From: Plectrocnemia conspersa
Taxonomy: Eukaryota; Arthropoda; Insecta; Trichoptera; Polycentropodidae
Reading direction: 5' to 3'
Length of the DNA stretch: 64,000 nt
NCBI GenBank assembly: GCA_009617715.1
Contig: VTFK01000188.1
Span: 558,001-622,000, forward strand
Every line of letters begins with the position of its first letter. Within the stretch, counting starts at the first letter, position 1. Positions 23,496 through 36,362 of the stretch are shown in pieces. A program made the position numbers and the translations under genes. Below the pieces are notes generated by a model. The model was not told the DNA's origin and did not search any database. It saw only the letters and a program-made list of their open reading frames with translations.

Positions 23496-24063
23496 CTAAT
23501 TTTTGCTATCCAGCCGCTCGTTTAGCTCGAGATGCAATAAATTCTCTCTTTGAGGGAGAGGTATGTTTCCAGGCGGAGCTATGAAATAGCCTTCTTCAGT
23601 TTTAACTGCATTCTTTAGAACATCCTTTTGGCAATTTCCTTCCGTTACTTGATCTTCTCTTAATATTATATGTCTGTAAAATAATAACTTATATAACGAA
23701 CGATTAAATTTGATACAAGCATAAATAAAATAAATCCTATTACTCGTCTTCCAAAACGGAATACATCGGTTGTACACCATCCGTGTTTATATCGTGAATT
23801 TGATCAGCGAAAGCTATTGCGTCTTCTAATATTTGGATTCCTTGTTTGTTAGCGCAATCTACTAAAGACAATCGTTCTAAATGGGCTATAGTTTCTTCGT
23901 CTATCTTAGTTCGTTTGGTGACTTTTTTATGATCCAATTCTGCATCGCATGTTTTAATTACAACTTTCTCAAATTGACGAAACGTATTTACGTTGCGAAT
24001 ATTTCTACAAGCTATCAAAGATGACGAATTCAAACGTAAAATACGCAAAACGTATCCAATCAT
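23496..24063 (-). CDS. GatC: Glutamyl-tRNA(Gln) amidotransferase subunit C, mitochondrial
   Basis: Small subunit of the mitochondrial GatCAB complex, which converts Glu-tRNA(Gln) to Gln-tRNA(Gln). Two exons on the minus strand, 24063-23744 and 23673-23496, joined by a 70-nt GT-AG intron (GA|GTAATA ... TTTTACAG|A) that splits a Glu codon, give 165 residues. The N-terminal 45 residues are basic and Ser/Arg-rich, as in a mitochondrial presequence. The GatC domain follows: IDEETIAHLERLSLVDC (about 54-70), FADQIHDINTDGVQPMYSVL, then in exon 2 REDQVTEGNCQKDVL and the conserved tail YFIAPPGNIPLP. It ends in TAG at 23498-23496, then ATT, an in-frame TAA, TCA, CAT and the POLG2 ATG. The two genes form one transcription unit with GatC first. 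Confidence 0.93.
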
Positions 24064-26323
24064 AGCAAACGAACAATTTTTAATGAACTATTAACAAATT
24101 TAAGCACTTTTAAAATATAAACCGCACGAGCAGCTGCGCTGAATTTAACCTGCAAGTTTTTGACGTTTGAGGAACCATAACGCCGTCGGTTACGGCCATA
24201 GCTATAAAATATAAAATAGTAACTTCTTTTATAAAATTCATAAAATTAAATCGCTTATAATATACGTAGTAAAACAATAATTTTAAATCGTTAATAATTA
24301 TAAATTAGTAATGAAATTATATTTAATAATATAGTTGGATGATAAAACTGATCTGTTTATTAATTTTTCAAGATATTATCAAAATTAAAATGATAATGTA
24401 AATGAAAAATCATTGCATTAATCTCTAGATTATTTAAAAACATTTATTAAAATAGTTCCATTAAGCTGAAAGAGTAATAAAATCAAGATTATAAAATTAA
24501 TTACTATACGTGTGCAGATTAGATTGTACAATCAACTTTAATCCAGTGCATTTTAAAATATAGCTGTCTATATGACATACATGAATTTTATTAAATAATT
24601 TTAACCTAAGTTAATATCCAATTAATTAGTAATTTTTTTTTTACTTTTAATTAAAAAAATTCTGGCATAATTTTAAATATAAAATGTTCAGTCATATTTT
24701 TTAATATAAATGACGTATAATTTGCATATAAAATTTGATTCTATATTTTTTTTATTTATAAATAATTTTATTTCTTTCAACAAAAATGGGAACTAATTGT
24801 ACCGGTCGGTCAAAAGTCATGAAGTGATGCAATTTTCAATTACTCTTTAATTTTATGTTTTAATACCATAACGCAATATAAGTATAAATCGAAATAAATT
24901 TATACTATTTGTGAAAAATCACGTCACTCAAATAGCGTGAATATTGTTTCGCAAAGACGTTTTTTATGGCACTGATTTAACCCGAATATTGTATAACTGA
25001 TTTTGAGAATTTTTGCTATCGTCGATATTGCGGCTTGAGAGAATCTTCAAGCAAATCAACGATTGATTGTTTTTAAGAGCAGGTTTTAGTAAACGACCTT
25101 TAGTGAAAAAGCAGACTGAACTCAGTTATAAACGTTTAAGATTACGAATGACTGAAGAAAGATTAAATGTTCCTTTAATATAATATATTGAAGCTGAAAG
25201 AGCATATGAGTTCGACTTGGAAGAAATTGTCAATGATTTGCGAATAAAAACAAGAAAAGTAAATTCCAAATTTAAATTATATTTATTAATAATATAAAAA
25301 TATACGTTACATATATATTTATACCTTGACTTCTTCATACTTAATCAATAGTGATAATAACTTTAATTTAAGTGTAATTAAAACTATATAAATATACCTA
25401 TCAAAATCATAAGAGTCGATACTTATATTATGTAAGTGCGTTTTAATTTTATATTATTTTTTCTGCCATATAGCGATTGTAATAGATATCATTTACACAA
25501 TTATTTTACAATAATATGGGTTTTTTGGATCATGTTTTACAGAATGTTGCTCGTGAGGATCTTTGTCAACAATTTATACATTACATGTTATGTTATTTTC
25601 AGAATCTTATTACGAAAAATAGTAAGAGCGCTATTTATAATTCAGTCTAGGGACATCACTGATTTATCTAATTCGTTATAAGAACCTGAAAATGAATGCC
25701 AAAGTGACGATTGGATTGATTTAATTTCTACAAAGGTAACACTTTTATTATTTCAGGTGTGAAAGTATTGAGTAAGTCGTCGTTTTATTCATTGCTTTAA
25801 TTTATTAAGTATTAGCAAAATTAGTCCAAATACAAATGCGTAGCAGTTGTATTTTTTTTTTAATTTTCTGGTATTATTTTTTAGGGTCAGGTTTGAAAAT
25901 TAGCTAAATTATTTTCTTATTTTACCGATAGATCTATTGTATTTATATTATCTGCGGCAGCATTTCAACTGTTTGAAACGTTAATTTTAACCAAAAATAT
26001 AGTTCATGGGTTATAAATTACGCCTTATATGAGAATTAATTGTAAAAAAATATTACACAAATTAGACATTTTATCATTAATAACTAGTTCGACAATTCTA
26101 AGCATAATTGTAGATGATTCAATTCAAAGAGATGTCTCTAATTGAATGCCATTTCTATTCTTTTACTACTCTCTCAATTCCGTATGTTCCTCATTATCAC
26201 CCATTTTGATCCAAAAAACATTCAGTGATTCATTCTCTAATATTTATATGGTGCTTATCATTCTGTGGAAACATTCTTCCTCGGAAAAATGGTGTGAACG
26301 CGATCTGGGAATAACTACCTATT
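24064..26323. other. Intergenic, GatC promoter side and AT-rich DNA
   Basis: The GatC promoter should lie just above 24064; 24120-24200 is CpG-containing (CGCACGAGCAGCTGCGC) with no TATA. From 24960 to 25740 broken frames such as KKQTELSYKRLRLRMTEERL hint at an old element, but no family can be named. Nothing else is supported. Confidence 0.35.
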
Positions 26324-26408
26324 TCAAAGTCAAAGTCAAAGTATTGGTGGTGTGTGTTCTGCGCATAGCGCGTCGTTCACAGTCGAATGTATTTGTGTCT
26401 GAAAATGA
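26324..26408 (-). mobile_element. 3'-end-only copy of the 44-kb Jockey-type LINE
   Basis: These 85 bases match 44041-44125 almost exactly (AAAGTCAAAGTCAAAGTATT, GTTCTGCGCATAGCGCGTCG, TTCACAGTCGAATGTATTTG, TGTCTGAAAATGAA). On the minus strand they are the LINE 3' end followed by a CTTTGA-repeat tail. A possible short target duplication, CTATTT, flanks the copy. The near-identity to the larger copy points to recent activity. Confidence 0.8.
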
Positions 26409-27139
26409 ATCTATTTGATTTCATGTGGAGAAAGCAACTACTCCCTGGAGTCGACGCCATCTTGCAGGCTATTGCTACCTGGTAATATCAGTTCGAGTTT
26501 TTAACCGAAGTGTCATACATACATTCCCCGCGTCTTCAGAGTTCCAAAAGTATTTTATTTAAAATTAGTCTATGGAGGTTTCACCCACATTGTACAGGTT
26601 CAGTCGTATATAATCAAGAAATAATTTAATTTAGCTAATTTTCAAACCTAACCCAAAAAAATGTGGGGTGGGCGATAACCAATACATATTCTTCATATCG
26701 AAGGTTGCATTGATGTATATTTTGTGGTGTCGTAATTCAGTTAATATTGAAATTCAAGCAAATTTTCTTGAAGTGATTATTTTTAAACTAATGCGCTTAT
26801 TACAGCAAATTACCAATTCTCGACTTTGAGAGCTCTTAATGAAAATGAAAAAGTTGATTTATATTTTTAGTCGAATGTAATTCGACTAAAAATATAAATT
26901 GAATAATCAATTTCATCTCCTAAATAACGCAGTTTCTTGCGAGTAAATTGTTTCACCGACAAGCACTAGTAAAAAAATCGTTTTTTATAAAATGTTGGTT
27001 TTGTAAATTAAAAAATATGCGCTATTGCTCGAGAAAACGCAGTTAGCGTCGACGTTTTAATAATACGCACGTAAATAAATGCGCACATACAAAAAATTGC
27101 AATGAGATATAAATTCATAATCCGATTGAACCAATTGGT
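26409..27139. other. Intergenic with a perfect hairpin
   Basis: No gene. 26857-26875 and 26881-26899 are perfect 19-nt inverted copies (ATTTATATTTTTAGTCGAA) with a 5-nt loop. Confidence 0.5.
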
Positions 27140-27155
27140 GGCCCTTAAAAGGGCC
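27140..27155 (-). terminator. Histone 3' stem-loop (H2B copy 1)
   Basis: Minus strand GGCCCTTTTAAGGGCC followed by ACCA: the 6-bp stem, 4-base loop of metazoan histone mRNAs, bound by SLBP and cut by U7-guided processing. It lies 28 nt past the stop. Confidence 0.95.
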
Positions 27156-27183
27156 GTTTTGTCGAAGATGAGGCGGCAGTGAT

Positions 27184-27561
27184 CTATTTGGAGCTGGTGT
27201 ATTTGGTGACGGCTTTGGTGCCTTCGCTGACAGCGTGCTTGGCCAATTCTCCCGGGAGCAAGAGCCTGACGGCAGTTTGGATCTCCCTGCTGGTGATTGT
27301 GGACCGCTTGTTGTAATGAGCAAGGCGAGAAGATTCGGCGGCGATGCGTTCGAACAGATCATTGACGAAGCTGTTCATGATGCTCATCGCTTTCGAGGAA
27401 ATGCCGGTGTCGGGGTGGACTTGCTTCAACACTTTGTAGATGTAGATGGCATAGCTTTCCTTCCTCTTCTTCCTTCTGTTCTTCTTCTTGTCGGTTTTGG
27501 TGATGTTCTTCTGAGCCTTGCCGGACTTCTTCGCTGCCTTCCCGCTGGTTTTCGGTGCCAT
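27184..27561 (-). CDS. H2B: Histone H2B (copy 1)
   Basis: Core histone that pairs with H2A in the nucleosome. 125 residues, intronless. A basic N-tail ([19 protein letters not shown]) is followed by the histone fold from about residue 38 ([20 protein letters not shown]) to the C-terminal helix ending AVTKYTSSK. It is divergent with the H2A gene at 27795, sharing 233 bp of promoter DNA, and has its own stem-loop. The N-tail reads [10 protein letters not shown] where copy 2 (42313) reads KRKHKKKRK and is one residue shorter. The two H2B proteins therefore differ in the tail but not in the fold. Confidence 0.97.
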   Translation of the reverse strand: MAPKTSGKAAKKSGKAQKNITKTDKKKNRRKKRKESYAIYIYKVLKQVHPDTGISSKAMSIMNSFVNDLFERIAAESSRLAHYNKRSTITSREIQTAVRLLLPGELAKHAVSEGTKAVTKYTSSK

Positions 27562-27794
27562 GATCGGACTTTGCTGCGAAGCTTAGTCGGAGTGGATGCG
27601 CAAAAATTTGAAAAGACCGGTAGAGTTTACTATCGGATAAGCGCAGCGCAAGTAGGGGGACGCGGCATCGGTGGAGTGGTGGGGGATCGCGGCGTGTACC
27701 GCGACTGATATAAATATACAGCCCGTCCACCGCAAAAATTTATACTCGCTCGTTCGCTTTTCTGCGGTTGCGCTCGTTTACTTCATCTATCAAC
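27562..27794. promoter_or_regulatory. Divergent H2B/H2A promoter, copy 1
   Basis: The H2A side has TATAAATA at 27709-27716 followed by TACAGCCC. The same ATAAATATACAGCCC word occurs in the second pair (42159-42166 region, inverted). On the H2B side TCCGATAG is shared by both pairs. The segment is GC-rich against an AT-rich background. Confidence 0.75.
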
Positions 27795-28170
<376 letters not shown>

Positions 28171-28198
28171 TTTCGCATCCTGCTATTCATTGACAAAA

Positions 28199-28214
28199 GG
28201 CCCTTTTAAGGGCC
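28199..28214 (+). terminator. Histone 3' stem-loop (H2A copy 1)
   Basis: GGCCCTTTTAAGGGCC then ACCA, 28 nt past the stop. An intact stem-loop argues that the gene is alive despite the frame break. Confidence 0.95.
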
Positions 28215-28426
28215 ACCATTTTATTACATCGGTTAATTAAATTTCTGCTGTACATTTTACATTCATTTTTACATTACAGATAAATAAAATAGAAAAGCCA
28301 TTCTTTGAAATTAACAAGTATACCGAATAAATAGAAAATACCGCATCATAGTCTGATTTTTAAAAGTAGCCTAAGTTAGGCTACTGAAGTATCTTTCGTT
28401 TCTTTATCATTAAATAACCTATATAT
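28215..28426. other. Intergenic, nothing supported
   Basis: AT-rich spacer between the H2A stem-loop and a hAT-type MITE; nothing else seen. Confidence 0.4.
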
Positions 28427-28681
28427 CAGGGGTAGCCGAACCGTCGAACGCGTAACTATTCATAGCCCGCCAAAATAAAATTATCATTGATTTATGTTAT
28501 TAAAAAAAACTTGATATTGAATAGGTATTGGTATTATCTATATTTATTTTAAATAAAACTTATTTTTGGCTTTGAATTACTACTTTTCTTATGATCACTG
28601 AACACACACGTTGTTAGTAGACCGCCGCCAATAATTTAAAAAACAGATCGACTGTGGTGATCAAAAGCTTGGCTACCACTG
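28427..28681. mobile_element. hAT-type MITE
   Basis: A 255-bp unit starts CAGGGGTAGCCGAAC and ends GCTTGGCTACCACTG, imperfect inverted termini of hAT type. It is flanked by 8-bp target duplications, CTATATAT (28419-28426) and CTACATAT (28682-28689), which differ at one base. It has no coding capacity. Confidence 0.8.
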
Positions 28682-29694
28682 CTACATATAATAGAAATAA
28701 AATGTCATATATGGAATATAACGGTTTTTATAAACACAATAACTACTAAAAAAGCGTATTAAAATTATAACAAAAATAAAAGTACATATACACAAATACG
28801 CCCGGTGCAAATTCGAAAGAATCAGGTCGATTTATGTATGTAAAATTGTGTAGATAAATATATTTTAAGAGTTAATAGGTTAATACGTATATTTAACTTA
28901 TTTAGTTTTTTTTTCTAGAATTTTTCTAAACCGAGTTTAAATAGCTCCTATATTGAAATAAGCGGCGGATTAGACTGGCTAAATAAAGAACTTAATTTTG
29001 GTGAAGTTGTAATTAAAACTATAGCAGTCACTGTGTTCTCAAATATCGTTGTATACATAACTAAAATAATAAAAAAAAATTTAAAACCAATGAAACAAAT
29101 TTAAGAATTTATTTTTATTTTGCATAGCCAACATTTTGAAAGAAAATGGCGAATCGAACTTAGCTATTAACAAGATCTATTCACATAAATGACAAAAAAA
29201 TGCAAAAAACAGGATATAAAATCTTATTTGATATCAGCGGTTGAGAATCTGTGACTAGTAAATATTATTGAAAATTAGCACAATCCTTACTTCAAAACCT
29301 CGATTTCGTTTTATGTTAATTCGTACTTACGCGATTTATTAAGTCTAGCAGAAATCAGTTAATGTGGTCGAATCTGGGCATTAGAAATAAATGCCAAATC
29401 GTGTATGGCCAATTTTTTTAGTTGGAATATGTATGACACACACATAGCGACAATCACTAAATGAACTTTTACGTACGTACGTATATATCTTTCGATCACT
29501 TTTTTTATTTTAACTGTTTTAACAACGATTAAGACTAACAATAATACCGAATCCCGAAAGTTATAGATTACAACTGAAGTTTCCGAAGCGGTGAAAGACG
29601 GTTACGGTATCGATAAGGGAACATGCTTTCGAGGCAGGTATAAACCCTCGGCTCTTCGCTCTATTGAATCTAGGTATGTATAGCATTGTGTTTT

Positions 29695-29774
29695 TGTCCC
29701 TTAGGTGGTTTTATAACCCGGGGTATTTCCGCTCGGCTTTATTAATTTGCGCTAAAGTTGCCGCCATCGGTATG
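29695..29774 (+). repeat. Conserved non-coding segment, copy 1 (left of H3)
   Basis: Shares TGTCCCTTA, GTGATTTTAT-like, CTCGGCTTTATTA, TTTGCGC, AAAGTTGCCGCCATCGGTAT with 32602-32692. GCCGCCATC is the inverse of GATGGCGGC, the core bound by YY1/Pleiohomeotic-type factors. The role is unknown. Confidence 0.6.
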
Positions 29775-30221
29775 TTTGCGAAGTTTAATTACTTTATGAC
29801 CATCAGTCACTCAATATAATTACCGTTGAAAATGTTGTGAAATGCTTTTTTTTTTTTTAAATATCGTTGTTTTAATTTCAGATTCCCTAAGATAAATGGA
29901 AGACTTCCATTGATAGGCCGCTAATGCTTGAAGCACAATTTGTTCGAAACATTTTTCATTAGATTTATTTTACACTAGCAAAAATGCATACCTTCAATTA
30001 ATTTACCATCGAAAAATCCTCGGCAATTGACTTAAATACTGTTTTAGAACCTCGGGAAATAAATTTACAAGATACGCCAATAAAAAGACGTTTACGCGCG
30101 AAAGTTAAATATTTGTACTTTTTCAGAAAATCGGGTTGAAAAGCTCAGATACCTTCAACAAAAAAAGACGGAATTAAAAAATACTGATCTTAAAAATCAA
30201 TATTTAAAATAATAGAATGTG

Positions 30222-30314
30222 AAACTTGCTGTGATGTTTTATTTTGTAAGAATGATATTAATGAACAACTAAAAAAAGTATCGTTCTTACAAAATAAAAC
30301 ATCACAGCAAGTTT
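30222..30314. repeat. 36-bp inverted repeat (hairpin)
   Basis: Arms 30222-30257 and 30279-30314 are inverted copies with a single mismatch (AAACTTGCTGTGATGTTTTA is the outer part of the arm), separated by 21 nt. No flanking transposon signature is seen. Confidence 0.85.
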
Positions 30315-31267
30315 TATGTTCTAAATATATTTAAAAGATACATATGGCCATGAAAGATTTTAATATCATATTGACAATATATTTTTGCCTTTGGAAGATA
30401 TATTTAACAATATATTTTCCAAAGGCATTTTTAAAATTGTTAAAATTCAGTAATGAGTTTTTACAATTAGTGACTTGTTAGTACGTCGACGGTATATCGT
30501 AATTTATTAAGATAGTGTTTTTGTAGTTCTTTCTGTCAATACTGTCAATACTTGCGGAGCTAAATATTTAATATAGCGAATATGAATAAATTAAATAATC
30601 CTAATTGATGTTCTTAAATTGAAATACGATGGTGCACCGGAAACGAGCGCGTGTGAATAAATCAATATTAATATATTATGTAAGTTACATTTGTTTATTT
30701 TTATTTTAAAATAATTAATGACAAAACTCTTATTTAAAATAATATTTTGTGTACGAGTATGGTCCTGTAGAGTAATAGTTCAGGCTTTCGACGTCGAAGT
30801 TAAATTGGCGCTGCAAGCGGCTTTAATTTTTAAATGCGCATTTGTACGGAACGGTCGTTCTGTGGGCAACCCATTTTGAGCATAATATACAGGTTGAAAA
30901 TTGATTTTAGTATCGTTTTATGCAGAAGTATATCTACCATTTAAAATATAAAATAATCTTCTCTTTTTAAACCAATGGATCGAGGTATATATATATAATA
31001 CATATGTAAGTATGTGTAATCAATGGATCAACATAACTGTTACCTACAGACATTCTAGGCAGGCAAAACGACACCGAAGCAATTTATCAAAAAATAACAA
31101 TTATTCCGGGGCTTGAAAACGGCAGTCGTCCATGCAATTCAAAAATAAAAGGGCCACCCAACAGAATTAATTCTAGCATCCTGCGCGAGGCAAAAAATAA
31201 TAACTAGATAAATAAATACAATAAAATAAAAGCAAGAATAATCTCTAAGCCGATTAAATATATTGGT

Positions 31268-31283
31268 GGCCCTGAAAAGGGCC
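31268..31283 (-). terminator. Histone 3' stem-loop (H3)
   Basis: Minus strand GGCCCTTTTCAGGGCC then ACCA, 31 nt past the H3 stop. Confidence 0.95.
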
Positions 31284-31314
31284 TTTTTGTCAAATTTGTG
31301 CGGGTTATGTCGAA

Positions 31315-31796
<482 letters not shown>

Positions 31797-31799
31797 GCC

Positions 31800-34700
31800 A
31801 ACTTTTCCCGCGTTTTTGTGCGATGGGTGGGGATAGCGTCACTTTTTTTCATACGAACACAATTTCTCAACGGTTTTGTCCGTTATATATTTATAACATT
31901 TATCTGTTATATATTTATCAAAATTATTATAAACTGCGCCATTCAAAAATAAATAAAAGTTCTTTAGTACGACATCCAAATACCCGGCCAAATTCTCAGG
32001 TAATTTTCCATAAATTTAACCGGGTAATTTTTGTCCACTATTATTACAAGGATATAATTTATATTATATACGTATTTTTAAATTATAATATTTGATTTTC
32101 GCATTTTGCTTACACGGTATTTAATTAAAAATAAAAAAAATGTTCGAAAAGAAAATTAAAACCGATGTTTAATTGTTAATATTTAATTTAATCGAAATAT
32201 TCATGTACACACAATATATGATCGATATTAAAAAAAGCATAAAACGTGTTACTACGTGTAGTCTGTCCAAGTGTTAACGCCCATCGTCGTTGTATTGTAA
32301 ATAAGGGTGCGTGTACGCATTCATGCACACATCTGCAGCTTTCCACGAATTTTTTTACACCGATATGAGAACGTTACTAATACTAAATCAGGGCTGTTTT
32401 TAAAGTAGGGTGACCATGCGTTGGAAATTGCATTAAAAACTATAATGTTTCGCGCTCAAACACGTTCGCGATGTTATTGTTCTTTGTTTACACATATTAT
32501 TAAATATTTACATTCTGTTCCGTACAACCCATAAATTATGTTTTAGATGTCTCTGCACTTATACCCGCACCCGATGGTTAACCGTATTTTTTGTAAAAAT
32601 TTGTCCCTTAAGTGATTTTATGACGGCTCATAAAATTGGGCCATTGTCGCTCGCCTTTATTATTTTGCGCCAAAGTTGCCGCCATCGGTATACGTCTTAA
32701 ATAATATTTTGGTGAGTGCTGTCATGTTTTTGTGCTAAATATGTATATACATAAGCAAAATAAGTAAGCAAGTGTTATTTTACATTTTCCTCAACAAATA
32801 AAAAAAAAAAAAGTAAAAATTAATTGCACTTGTAATTTCACATGGTCACCCTATTATATTCTCTCACAAATACTATGACGATGATCTTTCATACTTGGAC
32901 GGGCTGTACATTGCTTACATGTTACATGCATAAGACTTAATTTATTATTGCTATTTTTTTTTAAATTAATATTTAAAAAATATTAATGCATCTAGTGTTT
33001 CATATTTCATAGAACTACGAATTTTTGACGAAAAATTGTTTGTCAAAGGTTAACTGAAAGTCCCGACCAATGTCAACTTTCGCGGATTGAAAATATCAAA
33101 CAATTTTATAAACTTCTAATAATGTATCACCTGATTGAACAGTTTGTTTTTTTCATGTTTGCAAAAGTGAAGAATAAATAGTTTTAGATACTTCTAAAAC
33201 AGTAATAAATATTAATTACTTAATCAAATAATTTACTCGGTGCAATTGGTATTAAAATTGCATTGGAATAGTTTTAAAAAATCTGTTCACATCTCGTGCT
33301 AGCGGTGCGAACAAACAACCGATGGAGCAAGACACAAGATCATAAATCACTGACGATAAATAATAACAATAGACCTGAATGTCGTTTTTCTGTGTAAGAC
33401 CTTCCTCGAAAAGGTGCTGTATTTTTTTTTTAAATACTCGCTACTCGCATTTTTATATTTTTTTGTTCAACGACAAATGTTTGAGGATGACGAAACTAAA
33501 CGAGTCATAAAATTCACATTGTGAAGCAATACTTTCGGACTGTAAAATAGGGATTTCTTGACCCTTTTCGATACACCGCTCTCACTACCCACATAATATC
33601 TAAATGAGTTTTGCGAAAGAGAAAAATAGCCGCAGAATTTTGCATTTTGAAAATTGTGTGATATATACATATATATGTATATATTTCATATGGAGATAAC
33701 AAATATACGGAAATTAAAATGACTTTCTAGTCTTTAGAATCCAGTTGTTGAATGTAGCAAATATTTTTTTTTTATTGTTATCTACTACCAATCTACTAAT
33801 AAACTTTAATTTCACGGTCCATTTTTCATATACTTAACGAAACGCTATTAACAATATTTATTTATATTTTACTTCTACACCTACGTTGATTTTCAATTAA
33901 AGCAAATACACGAAATTATTAATTTTTTATTTCAAAATGGAACACAAACAAAAATCTGGATATATATAATTTTACGTTTTAGTCCATTTAGGCAAGAAAA
34001 TAGAAAAAAATTGTTTGAAGTAACGCGAGGGATTAATTTTATTAGATGTTAGAATACTACTATTATGTTTTATGACGGTCCTTTCCAACAGATTTAGACA
34101 AAAATGACGCTTTCAGTAATGGAAAAAGGTAATTAAGACGCACTCAAGGTCGTCATACCCATATTTTATACGTATAATGAAAATAAACTTTCGGCGCATA
34201 TTTAGGAATGACTTTGTCGGTGAATAACAATGCGCAAAACAAAGGATAAATATTTAGCCCGCATTGAATCTGTGTATACACAACAATTTTTATTTGTTAA
34301 TCACATCCGAAATTTTCCATTCGTTTTCTTTTAGTAAAAATTTTAGTAAAAATAAAAATTAATCAAAATACCAACAACGGATATTTTAAAAAACTGATTA
34401 ACAAAGTAAAAAAATAGATTCATTGGATTTAATTCAAGTTGGTTGCTTATTTGAACTCCGCAATTAAAAATTCATTCATCCAAATGTTTTCCATATTTAT
34501 TTTTATATACCAATATTAAAATTATTTTTTTGTTCAGAATAATCAGTGTCCAGAAAGTTCCTGTCCGCAAAAATCGCGTCCAATAAAATCCAAGCACCAT
34601 TATATAATTATTATATATACATCATATTTTATTCACGAATCTTATTTTTGATATAAAAAATACAAAAATGAAAAAAAATAAAACATTAAATATTCTTTAT

Positions 34701-34983
34701 AAATTACCGGCTTAATCACAGCTACCGTGACTACGGACAAATTTAATTATTAACGGTCATTTTTTAAATTTACTCGATAGCTGGCAACACTGCTCGCACT
34801 TTGCTCTACATTTATTATTTAAGTCGATTATAAATATTTCGACAATATTTATGTTGAATATTTAAACTTTATATTGTTTTAATTAAATACATACTTAATT
34901 TATACAAAAACAACAGTTGTACATATAAATTTACAGAACTAGAATCGAGTAACCCCCACTACGCATCCATGCCACAGCGGGTC
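31800..34983. other. Intergenic between H3 and H4
   Basis: No gene is supported. 32602-32692 is the partner of the segment at 29695. The remainder is AT-rich DNA with homopolymer runs. Confidence 0.4.
32602..32692 (+). repeat. Conserved non-coding segment, copy 2 (right of H3)
   Basis: Partner of 29695-29774, in the same orientation, ending in the identical AAAGTTGCCGCCATCGGTAT. The upstream half differs by a small insertion. Confidence 0.6.
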
Positions 34984-34990
34984 TATAAAA
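34984..34990 (+). promoter_or_regulatory. H4 (copy 1) TATA box
   Basis: TATAAAA in CGGGTCTATAAAAGGAGG, 80 nt above the ATG. The probable start site is near CATTCGTTCG (about 35013), giving a leader of roughly 50 nt. Confidence 0.8.
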
Positions 34991-35055
34991 GGAGGGTCAA
35001 AAAAAATTTTCAGCATTCGTTCGCAGTCGCTCGTTCCGTACGCTTCGGCTTTTGA

Positions 35056-35376
<321 letters not shown>

Positions 35377-35405
35377 TTTATTAACACCACTGACTTATCA
35401 AAAAA

Positions 35406-35421
35406 GGCCCTTTTCAGGGCC
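35406..35421 (+). terminator. Histone 3' stem-loop (H4 copy 1)
   Basis: GGCCCTTTTCAGGGCC then ACCA, 29 nt past the stop. Confidence 0.95.
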
Positions 35422-36362
35422 ACCAAATTTTCATATCGGTTTATTTGATTCCATCAACGAGTATGGCCAGTTTGTAACATGATTTATTTTTCAGCATTAT
35501 ATTATATTATATATTCATTATAATTGCAGTCAAATGCATCTTTCGAGACGATTATCTTCGGTTTTATTCTAGAGTTCGTGCTTATAACGAACAATATCGA
35601 TGCTTATAGTTGCTTCAGTTAATTTATATATGCCTCTCAGTAGGCTTACTCGATTACGAAACAACCGGGACAGCTAAAAAAAATACAGTCCCAGGGGATT
35701 AAGTTAATGGTGTCTAAATCTAGCACAATTGAAAAAAGACATTAAATTAAAAGAGCTAGTATATATTCCTTTAATAATTTAATATATAGTTCGATAAATT
35801 TAATTGCTTATGTATATGTAGTAGTAGTCGTCGCGTCGTTTGTCAGGTTGGCTTTAGCTCCGGTCACACGTCTCTCTGAAATGGCGGGCGCCGTTGGATC
35901 TCCCACCTGCTAACCCACGATCGCAATGCACGCCCGCCATTTTCAAGTGTTGCCACTCTCTGCATTTTCACCGAACTCACAATTTATTGCATCTGCCGTC
36001 GGATAATAAAATGGCTTTATTTATTAAAACTAATGATTAGAGTATTATTATACGGTAAGTCAAATAATTACTTTAAGACAGACAGAAAAACAATTTTAAA
36101 GCGTAAATTTATTCGAAAGTATATTAATCAATTAATCTTTATTTTAAATAGTTTAAGTAGTATAGTTTTAACTTTTAATTGAGTTAAAAATTAAAAAAAA
36201 AATTCGATTGTACATTATTATTACGATCATTACGCTTTGTTTTATTATTACGATTAATTTTTGTTACATATACATATATACCAGATTCTAATAAATTCAG
36301 GAAACGGAAATTTTGATACCGTTTTCGTCTCAGTTATATTATGTTACTAGGTAGTAAGTCTA
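35422..36362. other. Intergenic with an ATGGCGGGCG inverted pair
   Basis: GAAATGGCGGGCG at about 35878-35890 and CGCCCGCCATTTTC at about 35931-35944 face each other in a CpG-rich patch. The rest is AT-rich with no gene. Confidence 0.4.

Larger units (their letters stand above)
28690..31267. other. Intergenic between H2A and H3
   Basis: No gene is supported. It holds a segment at 29695-29774 repeated on the other side of H3 (32602-32692) and a strong 36-bp hairpin at 30222-30314, both listed separately. Confidence 0.4.

Noticed and set aside
23496..23780. A separate 94-codon gene starting MVYNRC
   Set aside because: Its first part is the GatC intron and out-of-frame exon 1; only the part from 23673 is coding, as GatC exon 2.
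24960..25740. Possible transposase gene
   Set aside because: Frames are too short and broken, and no motif could be tied to a family.
27235..27730. Frames of 157, 101 and 123 codons over the H2B gene
   Set aside because: Antisense or shifted shadows of H2B coding sequence and its GC-rich promoter.
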